Part shown: in pieces, positions 8,348-16,996 of the stretch | How the letters are laid out: each line of letters begins with the position of its first letter | Numbering within the stretch: the stretch's first letter is position 1 | DNA from: Streptomyces graminofaciens | Lineage (GTDB): Bacteria; Actinomycetota; Actinomycetes; Streptomycetales; Streptomycetaceae | Direction: 5' to 3' | DNA: 64,000 nt | Assembly: GCF_030294945.1 (NCBI RefSeq) | Contig: NZ_AP018448.1 | Span: 7,846,501-7,910,500 of the forward strand | The notes under the pieces: model-generated | The model's database searches: none | Told to the model about the DNA's origin: nothing | The model's input: the letters and a program-made list of their open reading frames with translations, nothing else | Program-made: the position numbers and the translations under genes

Positions 8348-8827
8348 TCAGCCCGCCTTCCACGGCGACGGGCAGGCCGTGGTCTCCGCCTCGTCGAGGT
8401 ACTTCTTGATCTGACGCCGTTGCAGCGCCAGGCCGTCGCCCTCGACCACACCCAGCGCCTGATCGTCCCGCTCCGGAACCGCGATCAGCAGATGCTGCCC
8501 GGCCTTCACCCGCTGCTGGTCGTCGTGCGTGCCGGGGTCGACCACATCGAGGGTGATCCGACGGTCCCCCCGAGCCGGCTTCAGCCACTCCGTGACCTCG
8601 AAGGTCACCACGATGTTCCCCTCCTCGGCGGACTTCCGCACGGAGGCCACATCACCGACCGCCATCGTCGTGGAGCACGCGACCCACTCGGCGGCCGACT
8701 GCCCCTTGTCCCCTTCATTGGCCCCCTCGCCGACAACGACACCCCCGCACCCCGTGGCCAGCACAAACACGACGACGCCACCCACCGCGGCCCGGCCCCG
8801 CCGTACGGCCCCACGTGTACTGGTCAT
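8348..8827 (-). CDS. Putative lipoprotein
   Basis: A 159-residue protein from ATG 8827 with a lipoprotein signal: basic start (TSTRGAVRRGR), hydrophobic core and lipobox LATGC at about residues 23-27. The mature part is a small beta-rich domain (NIVVTFEVTEWLK, RRITLDVVDPG, GQHLLIAVPERD) of the kind found in many streptomycete surface lipoproteins. A Cys near the C-terminus (TTACPS) may pair with the Cys in VACSTT. No enzyme motif is recognised. It lies upstream of the protease on the same strand, separated by about 170 bases without a gene. Confidence 0.65.
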   Translation of the reverse strand: MTSTRGAVRRGRAAVGGVVVFVLATGCGGVVVGEGANEGDKGQSAAEWVACSTTMAVGDVASVRKSAEEGNIVVTFEVTEWLKPARGDRRITLDVVDPGTHDDQQRVKAGQHLLIAVPERDDQALGVVEGDGLALQRRQIKKYLDEAETTACPSPWKAG

Positions 8828-8912
8828 GTACTGCCGCTCCCCTCCGCTGCCCGTCCCACTCCTGCGCCCCTACGACGCGGGAGCCCGGCGAAACGTTCGC
8901 CCCGGAAGGGCC

Positions 8913-9227
8913 CTAAGCCACACCCGCCAGCCGCAGCGCGGCCGTGGTCACCGCCGCCCCCAGCACCACCACCACGAACGGGGCCCGCCGCCACGCGAGT
9001 ACGGCACCCAGCAGCACCCCGGCGGGCCGCGCCCACCCGGCGAATCCGCCGGACTCGGTCAGCGCGCCCGTCGCCAGCAGCGCGACCAGAAGCACCACGG
9101 CCGCCGCGGCCAGCAACTCCCGTACGCGTACGGGGATGTCGACCCGCCCGTGCAGCAGCGGGCCGGTGAGCCGGAAGGCGTACGTACCGACGGCGAGGAC
9201 GAGGATCATCGCGACCGTCGCGCTCAT
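8913..9227 (-). CDS. azlD: AzlD-family branched-chain amino-acid exporter small subunit
   Basis: A 104-residue membrane protein with about three hydrophobic helices, and the AzlD-typical start (AMILVLAVGTYAFRLTGPLL) in which the TYxxR element is conserved. AzlD pairs with AzlC to form a LIV-E type exporter of branched-chain amino acids or analogues. It overlaps the azlC stop by 4 bases (9224-9227), so the two are translationally coupled. Substrate assignment comes from the family, not the sequence. Confidence 0.8.
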   Translation of the reverse strand: MSATVAMILVLAVGTYAFRLTGPLLHGRVDIPVRVRELLAAAAVVLLVALLATGALTESGGFAGWARPAGVLLGAVLAWRRAPFVVVVLGAAVTTAALRLAGVA

Positions 9228-9949
9228 GCCGGCGCCCTCCGCCCCACCAGCGCCAGACCGGCGAGCGCCAGCAGCACCGGCACCCCCACCGGCACGAACG
9301 GCGTGACCGCCAGAGCCACCACCGCCCCGGCGAACGCGGCCCGCCGCAGGCCGGAGAGGGTGGAACCGCCCGGGGCCCCGGCGTCATCAGGGCCGCCGGG
9401 GTCGTCGCGCAGCGCCGGGAGGACAAGGGCGGCCAGCACGGCCGGAAACGCCGCGTCCAGGCCGAGCGCGGCGGTGTCGCCGAGCGCGGAACCGCCGATC
9501 GCACCGCCCAGCACGCACACGTTCCACACCGTGAAGAGCCCGATCCCGGAGACCCAGAACGCGGCCCGGCGCCGGGCCGGGTCCCGCTGGGCGAGGGCGA
9601 AGGCCACGGTCTCGTCGGTGACGAGATGGGCGCCGAGCAGCCTGGCCGCGCGGCCGGGTCCGAGGATGTCGCCGACCGCCAGACTGAACGCTGCCGTACG
9701 GGTGTTCAGCATCAGCCCGGTGGCCGCCGCCGCGACCGGCCCGCCCCCGGCGAGCAGCACCCCGACCGCGCTGAACTGCGCCGATCCCGCGTACACCACC
9801 AGCGACATCACCACGGGCACCCACACCGGCAGCCCACCGGCCACGGAGATCGCGCCGAAGGAGACCCCGACGACACCGGCGGCGAGCCAGACGAGGGAGC
9901 TGTCGCGGACAAGGGAGGCAGCCGTGGGTGTTCGGAGTGGCGAACGCAT
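9224..9949 (-). CDS. azlC: AzlC-family branched-chain amino-acid exporter large subunit
   Basis: A 241-residue inner-membrane protein with about six hydrophobic segments and AzlC hallmarks near the N-terminus: GVSFGAISVAGGLPVWVPVVMSL and YAGSAQFSAVGVL. A further conserved stretch is LGAHLVTDETVAFALAQ. With AzlD it should export branched-chain amino acids. It is divergent from an XRE-cupin regulator, a common arrangement in which the regulator controls the exporter; the 68-base gap holds both promoters. Confidence 0.85.
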   Translation of the reverse strand: MRSPLRTPTAASLVRDSSLVWLAAGVVGVSFGAISVAGGLPVWVPVVMSLVVYAGSAQFSAVGVLLAGGGPVAAAATGLMLNTRTAAFSLAVGDILGPGRAARLLGAHLVTDETVAFALAQRDPARRRAAFWVSGIGLFTVWNVCVLGGAIGGSALGDTAALGLDAAFPAVLAALVLPALRDDPGGPDDAGAPGGSTLSGLRRAAFAGAVVALAVTPFVPVGVPVLLALAGLALVGRRAPA

Positions 9950-10017
9950 GTTTTCTACAATGGACAGAGCGGCCGATGTTCGTCAAGGCGAACGAACGTA
10001 CCGATGGAGCGAACGAC

Positions 10018-10590
10018 ATGTCCGAAGGCGCCTCCCCGCCCTCCCGTCTCCCCCTCGACTGGATCGCCGCGTCCCTGCGGCGCGAGCGCGCCCGGGCCGG
10101 GCTCTCCCTGTCCGAGTTGGCCAAACGGGCCGGCATCGCGAAGTCGACGCTCTCCCAACTGGAGGCGGCGGGCGGCAATCCGAGCATGGAGACGATCTGG
10201 GCGCTGGGGGTCGCGCTCGGAGTCCCGTTCAGCACGCTGATCGAGCCGCCGGCACCGGCGGTCCAGGTGATCCGCGCGGGGGAGGGTCCGACCGTCCACT
10301 CCGAGCGGTCCAGCTACACGGCGGTCCTGCTCTCCGCGAGCCCGCCCGGCGCCCGGCGGGACATCTACCGGACGCAACTGGAGCCGGGTTCGGTACGGGA
10401 GTCGGAGCCGCACATTCCGGGAACGGTCGAGCATCTGACCGTGAGCACGGGCCTGGTGAAGGCGGGCCCGCGGGGTGAGGAGGTCGAACTCGGCCCCGGG
10501 GACTACATGGCGTTCCGGGGCGACGTACCGCACTCGTACGAGGCGTTGGCGCCGGGCACGACGTTCGTGCTCGTGATGCAGCACATCTAG
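10018..10590 (+). CDS. XRE-cupin transcriptional regulator
   Basis: A 190-residue regulator. The N-terminal helix-turn-helix covers about residues 15-65 (LRRERARAGLSLSELAKRAGIAKSTLSQLEAAGGNPS), and a small C-terminal cupin sensor covers about 105-190 (EHLTVSTGLVKAG, ELGPGDYMAFRGDVPHSYEA). ATG 10018 was chosen because GGAG precedes it and homology begins at once; an earlier in-frame ATG at 9976 would add 14 uncharacteristic residues. Proteins of this design sense small ligands and often control divergent transporters, here azlCD. The gene runs straight into a perfect palindromic terminator. Confidence 0.85.
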   Translation: MSEGASPPSRLPLDWIAASLRRERARAGLSLSELAKRAGIAKSTLSQLEAAGGNPSMETIWALGVALGVPFSTLIEPPAPAVQVIRAGEGPTVHSERSSYTAVLLSASPPGARRDIYRTQLEPGSVRESEPHIPGTVEHLTVSTGLVKAGPRGEEVELGPGDYMAFRGDVPHSYEALAPGTTFVLVMQHI

Positions 10591-10628
10591 GGCCCTGATG
10601 GATCTCCGCGGAGATCCATCAGGGCCCT
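10589..10628. terminator. Perfect 40-base palindrome, terminator of the XRE-cupin gene
   Basis: The 20 bases from 10589 are the exact reverse complement of the 20 bases ending at 10628, centred on CCGCGG. The palindrome begins inside the TAG stop codon. It would form a very stable hairpin without a loop of its own, although there is no U-tract, as is usual in streptomycetes. Confidence 0.75.
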
Positions 10629-10650
10629 GGCCCTCCAGGCCGGGAAAGGC

Positions 10651-10685
10651 AGGAGCCCCTGCACCGCGAACGGCGAGGGGCTCCT
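10651..10685 (-). terminator. Hairpin terminator of the cold-shock gene
   Basis: AGGAGCCCCT at 10651-10660 pairs with AGGGGCTCCT at 10676-10685 around a 15-base loop. It lies about 40 bases beyond the csp stop codon and about 25 bases from the terminator facing the other way. Confidence 0.65.
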
Positions 10686-10727
10686 TGGGTACTGCTCTCA
10701 GACGTCTTTAGAGGGGCATCCCTCGAA

Positions 10728-10931
10728 TTAGACGGGGGTGACGTTCTCCGCCTGCGGACCCTTCGGGCCCTGCGTCACGTCGAAGGAGACCTGCTGGTTC
10801 TCCTCCAGCGAACGGAAGCCGCTCGCGTTGATGGCGGAGTAGTGGACGAAGACGTCGGGGCCGCCGCCTTCCTGGGCGATGAAGCCAAAGCCCTTTTCGG
10901 CGTTGAACCACTTCACGGTTCCGGTAGCCAT
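10728..10931 (-). CDS. Cold-shock protein (CspA family)
   Basis: A 67-residue single cold-shock domain with both RNA-binding motifs: GFGFIAQ (RNP1, about residues 15-21) and VFVHYSAI (RNP2, about 28-35). The conserved start is [18 protein letters not shown]. It binds single-stranded RNA/DNA and acts as an RNA chaperone. ATG 10931 is preceded by AAGGAGG, a near-perfect ribosome site. A gene-free leader of about 290 bases upstream fits the long 5' UTRs known for csp genes. It is next to mqnA but divergent from it, the same order as in S. coelicolor (recalled). Confidence 0.95.
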   Translation of the reverse strand: MATGTVKWFNAEKGFGFIAQEGGGPDVFVHYSAINASGFRSLEENQQVSFDVTQGPKGPQAENVTPV

Positions 10932-11214
10932 AAGCCCTCCTTGGGCCCAAAGGGTTGCCCTGCTCCAGAACCCTGCAAGTGTGAAAACAAGATGCCGCAC
11001 AACTGCATACGTCTGAAAACGACGAGAGCCCGCGGTCACATGCTCCGCAGGCTCTGTACTGCAAGGGAAACCAAACTGCAACTTGCGGCGAGCCTAGCAC
11101 GCAGGCACCGGAATGCAATAGAGGGCAAGATCACGTCACCCGGATGTTTGATCCGCCGGGGCGCCGTGTTGACACCGATACGACCCCGAAGCCCGCTCCG
11201 TACCCCGCGAGGTC
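10932..11214. other. Divergent intergenic region: csp leader and mqnA upstream
   Basis: No gene is seen here. The csp-proximal 150 bases are AT-richer than the neighbourhood, as expected for a csp promoter and long 5' leader. A TTGACA-like hexamer at 11169-11174 lies on the mqnA side, but it is too far (40 bases) from the -10 at 11215 to be its partner. Confidence 0.4.
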
Positions 11215-12087
<873 letters not shown>

Positions 12088-12283
12088 TGAACATTTCCTC
12101 CGTTTGTTGAGCATTCACTTCCCGCGGGTTCCGGAAAATTCGTTTGACGAATTCCGGGGTCTGTGGCAAGGCCCCGGAACCGGCGGCCGCCGTTCGCATT
12201 CCCATTCGGGCGTACGGCACTACCCTGCTGGGGAGGCGTGGAGAGTTGTGGAGAGCAGGACGTACGGGGGAGGTGTGGGCGTC

Positions 12284-13987
12284 ATGCAACCACTCGGCGC
12301 GGGCGAACCCACTGTCGTGGGGCCCTACCGGCTGCTCGGCAGGCTCGGCTCGGGCGGGATGGGCCGCGTCTACCTGGGGCGCAGCTCGGGCGGCCGTACC
12401 GTCGCCGTCAAGGTCGTGCACCCGCACTTCGCGCTGGACGAGGAGTTCCGCGCCCGCTTCCGGCGTGAGGTGGACGCGGCCCGGCGGGTCGGCGGCGCCT
12501 GGACGGCCCCCGTGCTCGACGCCGACCCGGAGGCGTCCGTGCCCTGGGTGGCCACGGCGTACGCGGCCGGCCCCTCCCTCGCGGCGGCGATCGCCGACGG
12601 CGGCGCGCTGCCCACGCACTCCGTACGGGTCCTGGGCGCAGGCCTCGCCGAGGCGCTCTCGGCGGTGCACGCGCTCGGCCTCGTCCACCGTGATGTGAAG
12701 CCCTCCAACGTCCTCCTCACCGTCGACGGCCCTCTTCTCATCGACTTCGGCATCGCCCGCGCCACGGACGGCACGGCGTCGCTGACGTCCACGGGCGTCT
12801 CGGTCGGCTCTCCCGGCTATATGTCTCCCGAGCAGATCCTCGGCAAGGGCGTCACCGGCGCGGCCGACGTCTTCTCCCTGGGCGCGGTCCTGGCGTACGC
12901 GGCGACCGGCGAGTCCCCCTTCCCCGGTGACTCGTCCGCCGCCCTCCTCTACAAGGTCGTCCACGAGGAGCCCCGGCTGGGCTCCCTGGAGGGCGAGCTG
13001 CGGGAGCTGGTCGAGCGCTGCCTCGCCAAGGAGCCGAGCGCGCGTCCGGGCCCGGACGAAGTCGCCCGGGCCCTGGCGCCAGAGGGCGCGGCCCGGTTGG
13101 TGGCGGCGGGGTGGCTGCCGGGGCCGATGGTGGAACAGGTCGGCCGGAGCGCGGTGCAGTTGCTCAACCTGGACGCGGTGGACGGCGTCGGCGCGGTGTC
13201 CGGGGTCGTGGGGTTCAGCAGCCCGTCGGTGGGGGAGCCGGGGGCGGACGCGGCTTCCGGAGGAGCTGGTTCCGGTGGTGGGGTGTTCGGGCCGCCGCCG
13301 GTCATGGTGCCGTCGCCGCCCACGTATGTGCCGGGGCAGCCGGTGGTGGCCGGCCCGGAGGACGCGGTGCCCGCCGGGGCGGGGGCCGGCAAGTTGTCCG
13401 TCAGCGTGGCTGCGACCTCCACCAGTGACGTGAACGGACGTGGCCGGAAGGTGAGTTGTACGGTCGCGCTGGCTGTCGCGGGGGCGTTCGCGGCGGTGAG
13501 TGTGGGGTCGGTGTTCGTGTTCGGGATGCTGGGGGACGACGAGGCCGGCAGCAAGGACGGGGCGGCCGCGCCCGCGCCGTCGCGGAGTGCGAGCGCGACC
13601 GATGGGTCGGACGCGGACATGGGCGGCGACGACGGTGCCGTGCCCGCGAAGTACCTCGGCACCTGGGAGGGCGACGGCTACGCCCTGAACGGCAGTCTTC
13701 CCGCGGGAACGTTCCGGGTGACGCTCAAGTCGGCCGAAGTCGGGGAGGAGATCGGCACGTTCCGCTCCACCGACCTCCTCGGCGGCAACTGCGACGACCG
13801 GCTGATCCTCAAGTCCGTCGCCGCCAAGCACATCGTCGTCACGAGCGTCGCGGAGAAGGACAACCCCGGTACGTGCACGACGAACACCCATGAGGTGACC
13901 TTCACTCCGATGGGCGACGAATTGCAGTACGCGTCGGACAACGCGAAGGCGGGGGATCCGACGGCGCGGATGGCGAAGGTGGAGTAG
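12284..13987 (+). CDS. Membrane Ser/Thr protein kinase with extracellular sensor domain
   Basis: A 567-residue Hanks-type kinase. Residues 15-270 hold the kinase core: Gly-rich loop GSGGMG (22-27), Lys43 in AVKVV, catalytic HRDVKPSN (135-142), DFGIA and SPEQ. A Ser/Pro/Gly-rich juxtamembrane region follows, then one transmembrane helix (about 390-415, VALAVAGAFAAVSVGSVFVFGML). The outside domain of about 110 residues (YLGTWEGDGYALNG ... NCDD ... GTCTTN) has a Cys pair and probably senses an extracellular cue. ATG 12284 lies about 10 bases after GGGGGAGG. It sits between mqnA and a prepilin peptidase gene. The phosphorylation targets are unknown. Confidence 0.9.
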   Translation: MQPLGAGEPTVVGPYRLLGRLGSGGMGRVYLGRSSGGRTVAVKVVHPHFALDEEFRARFRREVDAARRVGGAWTAPVLDADPEASVPWVATAYAAGPSLAAAIADGGALPTHSVRVLGAGLAEALSAVHALGLVHRDVKPSNVLLTVDGPLLIDFGIARATDGTASLTSTGVSVGSPGYMSPEQILGKGVTGAADVFSLGAVLAYAATGESPFPGDSSAALLYKVVHEEPRLGSLEGELRELVERCLAKEPSARPGPDEVARALAPEGAARLVAAGWLPGPMVEQVGRSAVQLLNLDAVDGVGAVSGVVGFSSPSVGEPGADAASGGAGSGGGVFGPPPVMVPSPPTYVPGQPVVAGPEDAVPAGAGAGKLSVSVAATSTSDVNGRGRKVSCTVALAVAGAFAAVSVGSVFVFGMLGDDEAGSKDGAAAPAPSRSASATDGSDADMGGDDGAVPAKYLGTWEGDGYALNGSLPAGTFRVTLKSAEVGEEIGTFRSTDLLGGNCDDRLILKSVAAKHIVVTSVAEKDNPGTCTTNTHEVTFTPMGDELQYASDNAKAGDPTARMAKVE

Positions 13988-14039
13988 TGGAGTAGCGGGC
14001 AGGGTTTTCGCCCCGCGTGGGGGTGGGTGGGGCCGTTGC

Positions 14040-14155
14040 TTTCAAGGGGCGCGGGGAACCGCGTGACAAGCCCCCACCGGCTCGCAGCCAACAACTCACC
14101 CGGGTCCGGGGGCGCAGCCCCCAGGGACGGGACGGGCAGGGGCGGGCAGGGGCGG
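14040..14155. repeat. Two interspersed repeat elements side by side
   Basis: 14040-14080 holds the first element, core AAGGGGCGCGGGGAAC followed by CGCGTGACAAGC. Further copies are at 16924, 25202 and (reverse) 60190. 14105-14150 holds the second element, core GGGGGCGCAGCCCC then AGGGACGGGACGGG, which recurs reversed near 63785. Both cores can fold into hairpins. They fill the gap after the kinase gene and may act as transcript ends. Confidence 0.6.
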
Positions 14156-14183
14156 AGGGGGCGAAAAAGTCCCCGGTGGCTCA

Positions 14184-14189
14184 TAGGGT
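14184..14189 (+). promoter_or_regulatory. -10 hexamer for the prepilin peptidase gene
   Basis: TAGGGT, a TAnnnT hexamer, ends 7 bases before the GTG start at 14197, again suggesting a leaderless message. No purine-rich ribosome site lies between. Confidence 0.45.
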
Positions 14190-14196
14190 TGCCGCC

Positions 14197-14937
14197 GTGG
14201 ATCTCGTCCTCGGCCTCACCGTCACCGTCGCCCTCCTCTGGGGCGCCGCCACCGGCACGCTGCTCCCCCGCGCCGCATACCGCTTCGCCGTCGACGAGGA
14301 AGCCCCCTGGCGGGACACCTGCCCCGCCGGCCACCCCCTCACCGGCCCCGCCCGTGGCTGGCTGGGCCCCGCCCGCTCCCCGGACGGCACCCCGTACGGC
14401 CCCGCCACCCCCACCGTCACCCTGACCACCGCCCTGGTCTGCGCCGCCCTCGCCCTGGCCACCGGCACCCGCCCCGAACTGGCCGTATGGCTCCTCCTCG
14501 CCCCCCTCGGCGTACTCCTCACCCTCGTCGACCTCAGAGTCCAGCGCCTCCCCGACCCCCTCACCCTCCCCCTCGCGGCCCTCGCCCTCACCCTCCTGGG
14601 AGTCGTCGCCCTCGTCCCCGAACACGCGGGCCAGTGGCGCACGGCGGTCTACGGGGCCCTGGCCCTCGGCGGCTTCTACTTCCTCTTCTTCCTCATCCGC
14701 CCCATAGCCCTCGGCTTCGGCGACGTGAAACTGGCCGTCGGCCTCGGCGCGGCCCTCGGCTGGTACGGCTGGGGCGCGCTGTACCTGGGCACGTTCGCCG
14801 GGGCGCTCCTGGGAAGCCTCTACACGGTGGCGCTCGCCCTGCGGGGCCGCGCGGTACGCGGCCAGTCGGTCCCCCTGGGCCCCTTCATGATCGCGGGCGC
14901 CTTCGTGGGGCTCCTGCTGGAGGCGTACGCGGCCTGA
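14197..14937 (+). CDS. A24-family prepilin peptidase (peptidase domain only)
   Basis: A 246-residue polytopic membrane aspartyl peptidase. The two catalytic aspartates are in VDLRVQRLPD (about residues 112-121) and in GFGDVKL (about 173-179), the GxGD motif that defines the family. The N-terminal Cys-rich methylase domain of bifunctional enzymes is absent, as in many actinobacteria. It should cut the leader of type IV-like or Flp/Tad pilins on the cytoplasmic side. No pilin or assembly genes are in the window. GTG 14197 was chosen because the hydrophobic start (VDLVLGLTVTVALLWG) begins there and a -10 element sits just upstream. Confidence 0.85.
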   Translation: MDLVLGLTVTVALLWGAATGTLLPRAAYRFAVDEEAPWRDTCPAGHPLTGPARGWLGPARSPDGTPYGPATPTVTLTTALVCAALALATGTRPELAVWLLLAPLGVLLTLVDLRVQRLPDPLTLPLAALALTLLGVVALVPEHAGQWRTAVYGALALGGFYFLFFLIRPIALGFGDVKLAVGLGAALGWYGWGALYLGTFAGALLGSLYTVALALRGRAVRGQSVPLGPFMIAGAFVGLLLEAYAA

Positions 14938-15017
14938 CCCGACACACACGCCACACCCTTCGCCCCGAGTTGTCCACAGGCGGACGGGCTGACGTCGGCC
15001 GATCCGAACCGCTGGCG

Positions 15018-15023
15018 TAGTCT
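15018..15023 (+). promoter_or_regulatory. Possible -10 hexamer for mqnC
   Basis: TAGTCT fits the TAnnnT pattern about 49 bases before the mqnC start codon. No convincing -35 at normal spacing is seen, so the call is weak. Confidence 0.3.
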
Positions 15024-15071
15024 GGCCTGGTCCGTTCAACCCTTAGGAACACTACGAAGGGGACGCTCCCG

Positions 15072-16271
15072 GTGACCGAGAAGGCCGACCTCCAGTCCGT
15101 TCTCGACCGTGCCGCCGAGGGCGGGCGGATCACGCCAGAGGAGGCGCTCGACCTCTACCGCGACGCCCCGCTGCACGCGCTCGGCGCCGCCGCCGACGCC
15201 GTACGCCGCCGGAGGTACGCGGGCACGGAGCACATCGCCACGTACATCATCGAGCGGAACATCAACTACACGAACGTCTGCGTCACGGCGTGCAAGTTCT
15301 GCGCGTTCTACGCCCCGCCGAAGGCCACGGACAAGGGCTGGACGCGCGATCTCGACGACATCCTGCGCCGCTGCGCGGAGACCGTCGAGCTGGGCGGCAC
15401 ACAGATCATGTTCCAGGGCGGCCACCACCCGGACTACGGCGTGGAGTACTACGAGACGCACTTCGCCGCCATCAAGAAGGCGTTCCCGCAGCTGGTCATC
15501 CACTCCCTCGGCGCCTCCGAGGTCGAGCACATGGCCCGTATCTCCAAGGTGGGCGTCGAGGAGGCCATCCAGCGCATCCACACCGCCGGCCTGGACTCCT
15601 TCGCGGGCGCCGGCGCCGAGTTGCTTCCGTCCCGTCCCCGCAAGGCCATCGCCCCGCTGAAGGAGAGCGGCGAGCGCTGGCTGGAGATCATGGAGACCGC
15701 GCACAACCTGGGCGTCGAGTCCACCTCCACCATGCTGATGGGCACGGGCGAGACCAACGCCGAGCGCATCGAGCACCTGCGGATGATCCGTGACGTACAG
15801 GACCGGACGGGCGGCTTCCGAGCCTTCATCCCGTACACGTACCAGCCCGAGAACAACCACCTCAAGGGCCGTACGCAGGCGACGATCTTCGAGTACCTGC
15901 GCATGATCGCCATCGCGCGCCTGTTCATGGACAACATCGCCCACATCCAGGGCTCGTGGCTGACCACGGGCAAGGAGGTCGGCCAGCTGTCCCTGCACTA
16001 CGGCGCGGACGACCTCGGCTCGATCATGCTGGAGGAGAACGTCGTCTCCAGCGCCGGAGCCAAGCACCGCTCCAACCGCCTGGAGATCATCGACCTGATC
16101 CGCAAGGCCGGGCGCGTGCCCGCTCAGCGCGCGACGACCTACGAGCACCTCGTCGTCCACGACGACCCGGCGAACGACCCGGTCGACGAGCGCGTCATGT
16201 CCCACATCTCGTCCACGGCGATCGAGGGCGGCACGGCCCACCCCGAGCTGAAGCTGCTCAGCACCAACTAG
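15072..16271 (+). CDS. mqnC: Cyclic dehypoxanthinyl futalosine synthase MqnC (radical SAM)
   Basis: A 399-residue radical SAM enzyme. It cyclises dehypoxanthinyl futalosine to the spiro intermediate of menaquinone headgroup synthesis, using a [4Fe-4S] cluster bound by the CxxxCxxC motif (CVTACKFC, about residues 70-77). Other landmarks are GGTQIMFQGGHHPDYG near 116-131 and the TMLMGTGET stretch near 217-225. The length is typical of the family. The start is GTG 15072 after CGAAGGGG. It is followed 7 bases later by a small amidohydrolase-like gene, so the two are probably an operon. Confidence 0.95.
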   Translation: MTEKADLQSVLDRAAEGGRITPEEALDLYRDAPLHALGAAADAVRRRRYAGTEHIATYIIERNINYTNVCVTACKFCAFYAPPKATDKGWTRDLDDILRRCAETVELGGTQIMFQGGHHPDYGVEYYETHFAAIKKAFPQLVIHSLGASEVEHMARISKVGVEEAIQRIHTAGLDSFAGAGAELLPSRPRKAIAPLKESGERWLEIMETAHNLGVESTSTMLMGTGETNAERIEHLRMIRDVQDRTGGFRAFIPYTYQPENNHLKGRTQATIFEYLRMIAIARLFMDNIAHIQGSWLTTGKEVGQLSLHYGADDLGSIMLEENVVSSAGAKHRSNRLEIIDLIRKAGRVPAQRATTYEHLVVHDDPANDPVDERVMSHISSTAIEGGTAHPELKLLSTN

Positions 16272-16278
16272 GCCCCCC

Positions 16279-16920
16279 ATGCGCACGATTCACACGGCGC
16301 CGCTCGTCCTGCCGGTCGGCGCGGCCCCCGTCGTGGACGGCGCCGTCCTCGTCGAGGGCGACCGCGTCGCGGCGATCGGACGCTACGCGGACATCGCCGA
16401 CGAGGGTGTACGCGTACGCCGCTGGCCGGGCGTGCTCACCCCCGGCCTGCGACAGCTGCACGGCCGCTGGCTGCTGACCCGCTGTTACCACCCCGACCCC
16501 CGCGAGGCCGACACCCTCGGCACCGAGCCGATCACCGGCGCGGCCCTGGACACCCTCGCGCCGGACGCGACCCGCATGGCCGGCAGCGTACGACGCGGCC
16601 TCCAACGCATGCTCGCCCACGGCACGACCCATCTGGGCGGCCCCTTCCCGGACGGGGTACGCCAGGCCGTGACCCGCTCGGGCCTGCGCGAGGTACCGGA
16701 CGCCTGGCGGCAGGCCGCCCCGGCATGGGACGGCCCGGCCCTGGACCCCTTCGTGGAGGGCTACGACCTGCCGGGCACCGTCCACGGCCCGCTCGCCGTA
16801 GGGGAATTGGCCGACTTCGCCGTGTTCGACGTGGAGGACGAGTCCGCTTTGACGGCGAAGGGCGCGGGCACCTGTGTGGCCACTGTCCTGGGCGGACGGC
16901 TCGTACACCGCCGCCGCTGA
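16279..16920 (+). CDS. Imidazolonepropionase/amidohydrolase-like protein, short and probably non-catalytic
   Basis: A 213-residue protein. It keeps the composite beta-sandwich of amidohydrolases at its two ends (APVVDGAVLVEGDRVAAIG and GELADFAVFDVEDES ... TVLGGRLVHRR) and the PGVLTPGL turn that normally precedes the HxH metal ligands. Here the next residues are RQLHG and no HxH is present; most of the TIM barrel is missing too. Hydrolase activity therefore looks unlikely. It sits immediately after mqnC, so a role linked to menaquinone synthesis is possible. The convergent GH18-like gene ends about 75 bases away. Confidence 0.6.
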   Translation: MRTIHTAPLVLPVGAAPVVDGAVLVEGDRVAAIGRYADIADEGVRVRRWPGVLTPGLRQLHGRWLLTRCYHPDPREADTLGTEPITGAALDTLAPDATRMAGSVRRGLQRMLAHGTTHLGGPFPDGVRQAVTRSGLREVPDAWRQAAPAWDGPALDPFVEGYDLPGTVHGPLAVGELADFAVFDVEDESALTAKGAGTCVATVLGGRLVHRRR

Positions 16921-16975
16921 GCACCAAAGGGGCGCGGGGAACTACGCGACAAGCAACGACGAACCCGCGGTCCGC
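16921..16975 (+). repeat. Interspersed repeat, copy B
   Basis: AAAGGGGCGCGGGGAACTA followed by CGCGACAAGC matches the first element at 14040. It fills the gap between two convergent genes, where a transcript end is expected. Confidence 0.5.
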
Positions 16976-16996
16976 ATACGACCGAAACCCCCGACC

